Shown here: positions 1-6,036 of the stretch, in pieces | How the letters are laid out: the number at the start of each line of letters is the position of its first letter | How positions within the stretch are numbered: the stretch's first letter is position 1 | Assembly (NCBI GenBank): GCA_905215225.1 | Contig: CAJMPM010000099.1 | Location: 1 to 6,103, forward strand | Direction: 5' to 3' | From: an uncultured bacterium | Lineage (GTDB): Bacteria; Actinomycetota; Coriobacteriia; Coriobacteriales; Coriobacteriaceae | DNA length: 6,103 nt | Made by a program: the position numbers and the translations under genes | The notes under the pieces: model-generated | What the model was told of the DNA's origin: nothing | Databases searched by the model: none | The model's input: the letters and a program-made list of their open reading frames with translations, nothing else

Positions 1-485
1 AGCAAGAGAGAGTGGACCTCAACGATGACCACGTAGCGCAGGACGCAAAACATGAGCGGGATCGCCATGTGCTTAAGGATTAAAAGCGCTTCGAGTGACT
101 CGGGTGTAATCTGCAGGATGCCGCTCGGTTTTTTAATGAGCTTAGCCTTGTGCGACTGCGAGACATCGCCATGCCAGTGCCAGACAGGGATATCGGCCTC
201 TTCGCAGAGGTCGTTGAGGCGGACGAACTGATCATTGATGAGCGCTTTGAGGGGGCCGATGTAGAGGGCGCCCACGCTCGCGGGCGGGTTCTCCCAAAAC
301 TCGGTCAGGATGGGAAAGAAGGCTGCCTCGGTTTTGCCGGAAGCTGTGGATGCCGTTAGGAGCACATTGTCTTGTGTGTTAAAGATGGCATCTGCCGCCG
401 CAACCTGGATAGAGCGCAGACTCTCCCAATCGTGGGAGTAGATGAAGTCTTGGATAAACGGAGCATATCGGTCAAAGGCGTTCAC
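1..485 (-). CDS. DExH-type superfamily II helicase, N-terminal part
   Basis: Partial gene: 161 residues are visible and the rest lies beyond position 1. It is the ATP-driven DNA or RNA helicase/translocase subunit of the three-gene module upstream. Seen: a Q-motif-like glutamine (residue 27, RSIQVAAADAI), motif I ASTASGKT (45-52), motif Ia GPLKALINDQ (77-86), HGDVS (105-109), motif Ib ITPESLE (126-132), then motif II. Motif II reads VIVEVHSLL (153-161), so the expected aspartate of DEVH is valine 155. The start is GTG at 485, chosen because GAGGGGAGG (plus positions 490-498) lies four bases upstream and the protein begins VNAFDRYAPF. No good in-frame ATG exists further up. The fold resembles Lhr/BrxHI-type helicases of BREX and related loci; which subfamily cannot be settled from the N-terminus. 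It follows the ATPase gene after 116 bases. Helicase identity is secure; whether it is active is not. Confidence 0.9.
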   Translation of the reverse strand, partial: MNAFDRYAPFIQDFIYSHDWESLRSIQVAAADAIFNTQDNVLLTASTASGKTEAAFFPILTEFWENPPASVGALYIGPLKALINDQFVRLNDLCEEADIPVWHWHGDVSQSHKAKLIKKPSGILQITPESLEALLILKHMAIPLMFCVLRYVVIVEVHSLL

Positions 486-489
486 GGGG

Positions 490-498
490 CCTCCCCTC
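490..498 (-). promoter_or_regulatory. Ribosome binding site of the helicase gene
   Basis: The minus strand reads GAGGGGAGG, followed by CCCC and the GTG codon at 485-483. This strong Shine-Dalgarno match decides the non-ATG start of the helicase. Confidence 0.75.
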
Positions 499-569
499 AA
501 ATACGAACCTCTTAACGCGGTTGGCAATGGTTTGCTGCATTGCTGTCTCAACGTTTGTGCAGATAAAAG

Positions 570-600
570 CTGCCAAAATAGACCTGTCCCTTTTTGGCAG
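570..600 (-). terminator. Perfect 9-bp hairpin between ATPase and helicase genes
   Basis: CTGCCAAAA (570-578) is the exact reverse complement of TTTTGGCAG (592-600), with a 13-base loop. It begins one base after the ATPase stop codon (602-604). On the minus strand it is followed by CTTTTATCTG, a short, interrupted T stretch. The stem is A/T-rich next to the loop, so it is not a textbook intrinsic terminator. It could be a weak terminator or attenuator lowering helicase expression, an mRNA-processing or stability hairpin, or part of a small interspersed repeat (the loop carries GACCTGTCC). The stem is seen; its role is inferred. Confidence 0.4.
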
Positions 601-601
601 G

Positions 602-1906
602 TTAGATGGTGAATTCGGCGAAGTTGCGGTCGCCGTCTGCGGTGCCGGTGTCGCCTGTTGCGGCTGCCGGTGCCAGCGCGTCGCCGCCGACGCTTTGCAG
701 CAACTCGGCCACGTTTGCATCGGGGTTCTGGCACAGGATATCGAGCAGCTCGATAAAGTCACGGATGACCTCACGCGGCGTCAGGTGCGTATCGGCTCCC
801 ACGCGGCCAAACTCAATCTTGAGAAAGTCTACCAAGTCGTTCTCGGTAAGCGTGGGCGTCCAGCCAAAGTATCCGGCATGGATCTGCATGAGTTTTTCGA
901 TCAGCACCAGCAATTCCTCGTAGGTGAGTGGCTGCAGGCGGATGATGGGCGCGAGCATGTCCTTAAGGTCCTCGCGTGCAAAGCGGCCCTGAGCGAGTCG
1001 ACTTCGCAGGGCCTCGTAGGAGAACACGCCACGGCGGCGGTCTTCGATGGAGGTTGGCGTGCCGCCCATGATCATGCCCAGGTACTGCGCCTTGCCCTGG
1101 AGCGTGTCGTTGTACATGGTCAGGATCTTCTCGTAGTTGTATTGGCGCGTGATGGCGTTGGGAATCTTATACAGATTCACGAGCTCGTCGATGAGCACCA
1201 GCATGCCCTTGTAGCCGCTGCAGACCAAAAAGCGCGCAATGAGCTTAACGTAGTCGTACCAGTCGTCATCGCTGATGATGGTCGAGGAGCCCAGCTCGGC
1301 GCGTGCCTCACTCTTGGTGCGGTACTCGCCACGAATCCATTTGGTCACGCGGCTCATAGCTTCTTCGTCGCCCTCGGATACGGCCGCGCGGTAGCGGCGG
1401 AGCATGCGGGCGAAGTCGAAGCCGTGGACCATTTCCTCGAGCGGGGCCAGTTGGGCATTGACGGCAGACTCATCGGCATCGGCACACGAGGCGACCCAGC
1501 GATCCAGGATAAGGTTGAGCGCACCGCCCTCGGGGCGCGTCTTGGTCGATATGTTGCGGATGAGCTCACGGTAGGTGGCAAGGCCCTGTCCCTGGCCGCC
1601 CTGCAGGCGGCGCTCAGGGGATAGGTCGGCATCGGCCACGACGAATCCCTCGCCCATGGCGTGCGTGCGGATGGTCTGGAGCAAAAAGCTCTTGCCGGCG
1701 CCGTAGCGACCGACTAGGAAACGGAAGCTCGCGCCGCCATCGGCGATGAGGCTCAGGTCGGTGAGCAGAGCACGGATCTCGACCTCGCGCCCCACGGTGA
1801 TATAGGGAAGGCCGATGCGCGGGACCACGCCGCCCTTGAGCGAGTTTAGGATAACGGCGGCGACGCGCTTGGGCACGCGGGGTGCTGCGGATGCGGTATC
1901 ACTCAT
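602..1906 (-). CDS. BREX-type P-loop ATPase (DUF2791, BrxD-like)
   Basis: A 434-residue predicted cytosolic ATPase, the length expected for stand-alone BrxD-like proteins. Seen: Walker A GRYGAGKS (66-73) after a hydrophobic strand (FRFLV), Walker B GMLVLIDEL (234-242) with D240 and E241, a strand ending in GGTP (275-284, YLGMIMGGTP) that fits a sensor-1 position, and arginines in RSRLAQGRF (301-309) that could act in trans. The N-terminus (VPKRVAAVILNSLKGGVVPRIGLPYITVGR) matches the family's usual entry to the ATPase core. The last 30 residues are a loose Ala/Gly/Asp tail. The known family (BrxC/BrxD P-loop ATPases) accompanies helicases in BREX phage-defence loci and in TerB-linked loci; its substrate is not established. 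The ATG at 1906 overlaps the TerB stop (shared ATGAGTGA), which suggests translational coupling and stoichiometric expression. A GAGAGGA site lies about ten bases upstream, inside the TerB gene. The family call is firm; a defence role is inference. Confidence 0.9.
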   Translation of the reverse strand: MSDTASAAPRVPKRVAAVILNSLKGGVVPRIGLPYITVGREVEIRALLTDLSLIADGGASFRFLVGRYGAGKSFLLQTIRTHAMGEGFVVADADLSPERRLQGGQGQGLATYRELIRNISTKTRPEGGALNLILDRWVASCADADESAVNAQLAPLEEMVHGFDFARMLRRYRAAVSEGDEEAMSRVTKWIRGEYRTKSEARAELGSSTIISDDDWYDYVKLIARFLVCSGYKGMLVLIDELVNLYKIPNAITRQYNYEKILTMYNDTLQGKAQYLGMIMGGTPTSIEDRRRGVFSYEALRSRLAQGRFAREDLKDMLAPIIRLQPLTYEELLVLIEKLMQIHAGYFGWTPTLTENDLVDFLKIEFGRVGADTHLTPREVIRDFIELLDILCQNPDANVAELLQSVGGDALAPAAATGDTGTADGDRNFAEFTI

Positions 1907-3659
1907 GGTCTAGGTATCCTCTCACGTCTGCTTCGTAGTCCTCAATAATCTGCGGCCCTGCCGCGCTAAATTCAATTACGGTGTCGCCCACCAGGTCAAA
2001 GAGCGTCTCGTTGATGGTATCGACGAGCATGTCCTCGCTCTGCCCCGATTGCACTACCGCCGATTCCGCCTGTACTGCGTTGTGCTCGAGCAGCGCGCGG
2101 AGATAGGCGTCTGCGGCGGGCGCGAGCTCGTTCGTGGCGTCAGCGGGCACTGCGGCTGCGAACGCTGACGTTGGCGCGAGAAGCGGTGCCACGACACCAA
2201 ACTGTTCGGTGGATATGGTCGGCTCGTCGGCCTCGTCCTGCCGAATGGGTGCCGCGCCCAGCTCGACAAACGCGTCTGCTGCGGGCTCGGCTTTCGGCTG
2301 CTCGGAACCCGCCGTATCGACCTCTGCGAGCACATCATCCTCGCGCTCCTCATCAATCAAAAGCGCTTCACGCGTTTGCGCGGCGGCGCTCCGAATGTGC
2401 CCCAGCTGACTCAGATCGATATCGATTTTGACGGGCTGGTGTGCGGCGTCCCACGAAAGCCATGCCACAATCTCGTCATCGATAATCTTGGCCAGATATT
2501 TGGGGACCTTTTCTTCCTTAAGGGGATGGGCGGGGTCCAGCGCCAGGCGCAGGCGTTGGTCGCAGGCGCGCATCATTTCACCGAGCTTGCTGCTCTTTTG
2601 CCTGCTGCCATGGATACGCATGCATTCCCAAAAGCCGTTTTGGCAACGGTAGATATGGATAGGATCCAGGCGGTATTCGCAGTCCTCGTGGCGCTCGGGC
2701 GCAAAGAATACGGCCGAGGCAAACATGGTGTAGGGCATGGCCGTCTCCTCCCCAAATAAACTCGCCACGATGCCGGTCTTTCGGTGCGTGTCATAGTAGC
2801 GCGCCATGCGGACATACACGGCGCATGCCACGTGGCGCAGGTCGCGATGGTGGGAACGGTCGAGCCGTGAGTTATTCAGGTTGTACGTGGAGAGGGCGTT
2901 GATGGCGGTCATGAGTCGCTCCTCGCGCACCTCATCGGGCGGAAGGGGGAGCGTGGGCTCGGAGGTTTTGCGACGCTTGGGGGTCTGGCCGGACGGTGCC
3001 GGTGCTGGTGCAAGGTCTCGTGCCGCGCGCCGCAGCTCGATAAGGGCGGTATCGAACATGACGGTTGTAGAGTCGCGAAGCAGCTTGGGGTCGAGTCTGT
3101 GGAACACGGCGTAGTCCTGCAGCCACACGCGTGCGAACCGGTCGATGCCGGGTTCAAAGGCGCGATAGGCATCCCAAAAGGCCTTGATTTTGTTAAAACC
3201 ATCGAGTGGGTCATCTACGCCAATGCCGCAGATCAGCTCATAGAGATACAGAAAGGCAAAGGACGTAGACGTTTCCTCGACGGTCCCGCGGCGCACTTGG
3301 GCGCGCCAGGTAAAGTAGCCGCGCAGCTGTCGGTCGCTCATGGCGTTGTAGGTGGGAAAGTACGACTTAAAGGTGCCGTTGTAGGGGCAGTCGTCCTCAA
3401 AGTCGGCCATCAGCAGGCCTTGGCGGTAGAAAAGCTCGGCTTCCGAAAGCCAACGTCCCGCGCCACCCTTGGGGTCTTCTTGCCAACGCGATATCTCACG
3501 CATTTTGCGGTACTGGTCGGGAAGGAAGTTCTGCATCTGACGACCGGTTTTGAGAATCGGCTCGTCTGCGTAGATTTCGTTTGAGAAGCGGGTGGACTGA
3601 TGGGTCCGGGCCTCGGCCATAATGCGCTCGATGAGCATCTTGACGTCCTGGTCGGCCAC
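1899..3659 (-). CDS. TerB_N / TerB_C domain protein
   Basis: A 586-residue cytosolic protein, first gene of the TerB-ATPase-helicase unit. The TerB_N-type region covers roughly residues 60-290: the signature TYNAMSDRQLRGYFTWRAQVRRG (103-125), then SFAFLYLYELICGIGVDDP (133-151) and GFNKIKAFWDAY (154-165). A Pro/Ser/basic linker (218-245) precedes a second helical part (250-400). The C-terminal TerB_C-type region has IDIDLSQLGHIRSAAAQTRE (411-430), then an acidic and alanine-rich linker (about 436-540). It ends in a conserved-looking tail, NETLFDLVGDTVIEF (550-564) and IIEDYEADVRGYL (571-583). TerB-type domains were linked, in comparative genomics of tellurite-resistance (Ter) systems, to metal sensing, membrane-associated stress responses and DNA processing; no enzymatic motif is visible here. 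It probably acts as scaffold or sensor for the ATPase and helicase. The start is GTG at 3659 with AGGAGA a few bases upstream. Its stop overlaps the ATPase start by 8 bases. Confidence 0.87.
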   Translation of the reverse strand: MADQDVKMLIERIMAEARTHQSTRFSNEIYADEPILKTGRQMQNFLPDQYRKMREISRWQEDPKGGAGRWLSEAELFYRQGLLMADFEDDCPYNGTFKSYFPTYNAMSDRQLRGYFTWRAQVRRGTVEETSTSFAFLYLYELICGIGVDDPLDGFNKIKAFWDAYRAFEPGIDRFARVWLQDYAVFHRLDPKLLRDSTTVMFDTALIELRRAARDLAPAPAPSGQTPKRRKTSEPTLPLPPDEVREERLMTAINALSTYNLNNSRLDRSHHRDLRHVACAVYVRMARYYDTHRKTGIVASLFGEETAMPYTMFASAVFFAPERHEDCEYRLDPIHIYRCQNGFWECMRIHGSRQKSSKLGEMMRACDQRLRLALDPAHPLKEEKVPKYLAKIIDDEIVAWLSWDAAHQPVKIDIDLSQLGHIRSAAAQTREALLIDEEREDDVLAEVDTAGSEQPKAEPAADAFVELGAAPIRQDEADEPTISTEQFGVVAPLLAPTSAFAAAVPADATNELAPAADAYLRALLEHNAVQAESAVVQSGQSEDMLVDTINETLFDLVGDTVIEFSAAGPQIIEDYEADVRGYLDHE

Positions 3660-3663
3660 CGCT

Positions 3664-3669
3664 TCTCCT
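3664..3669 (-). promoter_or_regulatory. Ribosome binding site of the TerB gene
   Basis: The minus strand reads TTAGGAGAGGAGAAGCG just before the GTG start. Two overlapping GGAG cores lie at suitable spacing and support this non-ATG start. Confidence 0.65.
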
Positions 3670-3674
3670 CTCCT

Positions 3675-3740
3675 AACGCAGCTACGGTGACCTCATATCA
3701 TAGCACAGCATCAAACAGATGTTCGAGATACCGCTGCGTT
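3675..3740. repeat. Inverted repeat flanking the TerB promoter
   Basis: AACGCAGC (3675-3682) and GCTGCGTT (3733-3740) are perfect 8-base inverted copies separated by 50 bases. Allowing a 3-base bulge, the arms extend to AACGCAG-CTA-CGGT and ACCGCTGCGTT. The candidate -10 box lies between the arms, almost at the centre of symmetry. It could be paired operator half-sites or a long-range stem; chance cannot be excluded for 8 bases. Confidence 0.35.
3697..3705 (-). promoter_or_regulatory. Extended -10 promoter before the TerB gene
   Basis: The minus strand reads TGCTATGAT: a TG-N extension followed by TATGAT, five of six matches to the sigma-70 -10 consensus. No convincing -35 box is present 16-18 bases further upstream, which is tolerable for an extended -10 promoter. 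Transcription would start near 3690, giving a 5' leader of about 30 bases with the ribosome binding site. It would drive the TerB-ATPase-helicase unit independently of the DUF554 gene, after whose stop codon I see no terminator. Confidence 0.5.
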
Positions 3741-3747
3741 GATAGAT

Positions 3748-4464
3748 TTAGAACAGGAGGGCGTAGATGACGGCGATGACGACGGAGGGGAGCATATTGG
3801 CCGTGCGGAAGGTCTGAGGACGGATGAGGTTGACGCCGACGCAGAAGATGAGCATAGAGCCCACGAGCGATAGACTGTCGAGGGCGGCGGCGGTCATGAT
3901 GGGGGAGAGCGCGCCGGCAAACAGCGTAATCGTTCCCTGGAATACGGCAACGGGCAGGGCGGAGAAGATGCAGCCGCGGCCGAGCGAAGCCGTCATGGTG
4001 CAGACGATGATGCAGTCCAACGCGCCCTTGAGGGCAAGCGTGGACCAGTCGCCGAGCAAGCCGTCTTGGATTGATCCCACGATAGCCATGGCACCGATGC
4101 AGACGGTCAGCGATGTCGAGACAAAGGCATTGGTGAACTCGTTGTCTCCCTCGCTGCCGGTTTTGCGCTTGAGCCATTCGCCCAGGTTTTCGATGCCGGC
4201 TTCCAGGTTAACGGCCTCGCCGATGAGCGAGCCGAGGGCAAACGAGACGATGAGCATGGTGGTGCCGGTGGTCTCCAGCGCTTTCCCGTCAATGACGCGC
4301 ATCTTTTGCATGGTGCCGCCCAAGCCGATAAACAGGACGCACAGCCCCGACGCCTTCATGAGCGTGTCTTGGATGCGGGGTGTGATAAAGCGTCCGCCTA
4401 TAAGGCCCAGCAGTCCGCCCGCAATCAAAAGTGCGACGTTGATGACCGTTCCCAAACCCGGCAT
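3748..4464 (-). CDS. DUF554 family membrane protein (YqgA/YdfK-like)
   Basis: A 238-residue polytopic inner-membrane protein, the usual size for DUF554. Its biochemical function is unknown; a transport role has been guessed from its topology only. Seen: the family's start MPGLGTVINVALLIAGGLLG, about seven or eight hydrophobic segments (near residues 4-24, 37-55, 68-86, 114-131, 142-162, 166-186, 196-213, 224-238), and the conserved central stretch AIVGSIQDGLLGDWSTLALKGALD (127-150). The reading frame is open further upstream, to an ATG at 4533. The start at 4464 is chosen because GGGAGGG (plus 4468-4474) lies just ahead of it and the family begins at this methionine. The upstream ATG at 4476 overlaps that site. 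It has its own candidate promoter and ends 88 bases before the TerB gene. A functional link to the TerB module is not evident and it may simply be the flanking core gene. Confidence 0.9.
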   Translation of the reverse strand: MPGLGTVINVALLIAGGLLGLIGGRFITPRIQDTLMKASGLCVLFIGLGGTMQKMRVIDGKALETTGTTMLIVSFALGSLIGEAVNLEAGIENLGEWLKRKTGSEGDNEFTNAFVSTSLTVCIGAMAIVGSIQDGLLGDWSTLALKGALDCIIVCTMTASLGRGCIFSALPVAVFQGTITLFAGALSPIMTAAALDSLSLVGSMLIFCVGVNLIRPQTFRTANMLPSVVIAVIYALLF

Positions 4465-4467
4465 GAA

Positions 4468-4474
4468 CCCTCCC
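4468..4474 (-). promoter_or_regulatory. Ribosome binding site deciding the DUF554 start
   Basis: The minus strand reads GGGAGGG, then TTC and the ATG at 4464-4462. This places initiation 23 codons downstream of the first in-frame ATG (4533), whose extra residues (MRHDAPCSPFCYDC...) do not resemble the family. Confidence 0.75.
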
Positions 4475-4494
4475 ATATTGATGCCAACCTGGCA

Positions 4495-4503
4495 ATCGTA
4501 GCA
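4495..4503 (-). promoter_or_regulatory. Candidate extended -10 promoter of the DUF554 gene
   Basis: The minus strand reads TGCTACGAT, differing in one base from the TGCTATGAT element before the TerB gene and lying at a similar distance from its start codon. No clear -35 box is seen. The rest of the 118-base gap (4465-4582) holds an A/T-rich patch (ATTAATACCACTTAAATAACG on the minus strand, near 4540-4560) and no terminator that I can recognise for the gene upstream. Confidence 0.3.
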
Positions 4504-4582
4504 GAACGGGCTGCAGGGTGCGTCATGCCTCATCCTATACGTTATTTAAGTGGTATTAATGACGGCATTTGGTGCCCGAGCC

Positions 4583-5995
4583 TCAGCCTCCCATCACGAC
4601 ATAGGGGCTGTAATCGAAGCACAGCGTCATGAGTCGCTGCGGGGACTCAATGGCCGCGGCGATGATATCGGCATCTCGAGCTCGGTCAAATCCCACGAGC
4701 TCAATTTGATTCGAGACGTCTTCCATTTTATGGAGTATCCGGTTATTCAGGAGATTCTCACCGTCGAATTCCTCGGTTTTGCCTCCGTCCGAGGTTACGG
4801 CATACAGGTGCAGCTTTGCGGTGGTCGCAGGGTCGGCGACCGTGAGGTTGTCGATTTGGTTGGCCGTGCCCTTTGCCCCAAGCAAGGTGAGCAAGGTGGG
4901 GGCTACGACCTCGCCCGATGGCAGAAAAACAACTTCGACGGTTTTAGGGAATGCGATAATGGCTGCTTTGCGGACGGGCTTATCGGCAGTGGTGACCTCA
5001 ATGCTCGCGGCGTCGACGGTTTCCGTGCGGTCGAGCGCGACCATCATGCAACAATTGCCCTCGTCGATGTCTGCCGGCATGGGACACCCCAAGTTTTCGC
5101 CAGCTTGCGTGCCGCCCACTGCGGTGGCTGTTTCGCTTGGCTCGCTGAAAGTGGCTGAAGGACCGCTCGATGGCGGTGTTATGCCGCCTGGTGCGCCATT
5201 GTCCCCAGGCGCTATTTCACCGCTGCTCTCGCTGGAGTCGCTTGCGATGTCACCCGTCGAGGGGGCGAGTCCGACCGCTCCTACTCCGCTCCATTCCATC
5301 TCGAGGAGCGCCGGATCGACAAGGACGTGATGCACATCTTGCGTTTCGGCACTGATATCGACAGGACCGGGATCTGCCCCTCGCGTCAGGCTGAGCGATC
5401 CGGTCCGCTGTTTGCCCCGAATCTCCTGGCTTTCTGTGCCGCTCGCGTAGAACATCAGAGCGATCTCGCCATTTGCCGTGGCGTCGGTGTCCGCCTTGGT
5501 CATTTTCAGCGATGCGGTGAATGAGATAGCGGGCTGCGTGCCATCGGCGCTCGAGGGGACGCAGCCCAGGCATACACCCCCTCCGTTTTCGAAAAACGTG
5601 CTGTCGAAGGCGACTGTTGCCCCGTCCGCCGAGTCATCGGACAGGGTGATGTCGAGGCGCAGCTCCACGTCGCAGGAATCGCCATCGGCATCAGTTGCAG
5701 CTGCGCGCCATGTGCAGATAATGCATCCCGTTAGGGGGCCGTCCGCTGTGCTCGAGCGCTCGGTATCCACGACTATCGAGCTGTTCGTGCAGCGACGGAG
5801 GCACCCCGAGGCCGAAATGCTTGCCTGCGCAAGCGAGAAGCGTTGGCGCGCGATGGTGCTCATCTGGTTTGTGGCGAGACAGTTGACGGCAGGTAAGGGG
5901 ACGTCCACGGCGGGTGTCGCTAGAGCGGCGACGGGCATGCCGGTGGCAAGCGCACTGCAGAGCGCGGCAACGGGCAAAAGGTTCTTTGATGCCAT
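4583..5995 (-). CDS. Secreted cysteine-rich protein of unknown function
   Basis: I do not recognise this 470-residue protein. It starts with a Sec-type signal peptide (MASKNLLPVAALCSALATGMPVAALA, likely cleavage after ALA at residue 26), so it is exported. The mature chain has twelve cysteines: C39, C65, C69, C91, C94, C108, C142, C145, C304, C315, C316, C459. These include two CxxC pairs (CIIC 91-94, CLGC 142-145) and CLRRC (65-69), suggesting disulfides or a bound metal. An N-terminal beta-rich half (about 100-240) is joined to a C-terminal half (about 300-470) by a Ser/Pro/Gly/Ala linker (245-300). No LPxTG motif or C-terminal membrane helix is present, so it is either released or held by a partner. 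The ATG at 5995 has AAGGAG five bases upstream. The preceding gene, ending 41 bases before, looks like an anchored surface protein, so the two may form a cell-surface pair. Not a recognisable enzyme. Confidence 0.8.
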   Translation of the reverse strand: MASKNLLPVAALCSALATGMPVAALATPAVDVPLPAVNCLATNQMSTIARQRFSLAQASISASGCLRRCTNSSIVVDTERSSTADGPLTGCIICTWRAAATDADGDSCDVELRLDITLSDDSADGATVAFDSTFFENGGGVCLGCVPSSADGTQPAISFTASLKMTKADTDATANGEIALMFYASGTESQEIRGKQRTGSLSLTRGADPGPVDISAETQDVHHVLVDPALLEMEWSGVGAVGLAPSTGDIASDSSESSGEIAPGDNGAPGGITPPSSGPSATFSEPSETATAVGGTQAGENLGCPMPADIDEGNCCMMVALDRTETVDAASIEVTTADKPVRKAAIIAFPKTVEVVFLPSGEVVAPTLLTLLGAKGTANQIDNLTVADPATTAKLHLYAVTSDGGKTEEFDGENLLNNRILHKMEDVSNQIELVGFDRARDADIIAAAIESPQRLMTLCFDYSPYVVMGG

Positions 5996-6000
5996 GGGTT

Positions 6001-6006
6001 CTCCTT
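6001..6006 (-). promoter_or_regulatory. Ribosome binding site of the secreted-protein gene
   Basis: The minus strand reads AAGGAG, five bases before the ATG at 5995-5993. It supports this start, which also begins the signal peptide. Confidence 0.7.
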
Positions 6007-6036
6007 ACCTGTTCTGGACGGTCTCGATTATCGCGG

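Noticed and set aside
524..543. Short inverted repeat GCAATG / CATTGC with an 8-base loop before the helicase
   Set aside because: Six base pairs are too few to separate from chance, and there is no supporting context.
521..1624. A 367-residue plus-strand open frame
   Set aside because: It lies antisense to the ATPase gene, whose Walker A and B motifs and family match are clear. The frame has no recognisable domain and is explained by high GC with few stop codons.
3099..3584. A 161-residue plus-strand open frame
   Set aside because: It is antisense to the most conserved TerB_N part; its composition and lack of a ribosome binding site fit a shadow frame.
3824..4501. A 225-residue plus-strand open frame
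   Set aside because: It mirrors the DUF554 membrane protein and has no family features of its own.
4465..4533. N-terminal extension of the DUF554 protein from the ATG at 4533
   Set aside because: The extra 23 residues are hydrophilic and unlike the family, and the strong ribosome binding site is placed for the ATG at 4464.
4561..4578. Possible terminator after the secreted-protein gene (GGCA-CCAAA-TGCC on the minus strand)
   Set aside because: The stem is only four base pairs and no T run follows.
4550..5158. A 202-residue plus-strand open frame
   Set aside because: It is antisense to the secreted cysteine-rich protein, whose opposite frame has a good signal peptide and ribosome binding site.
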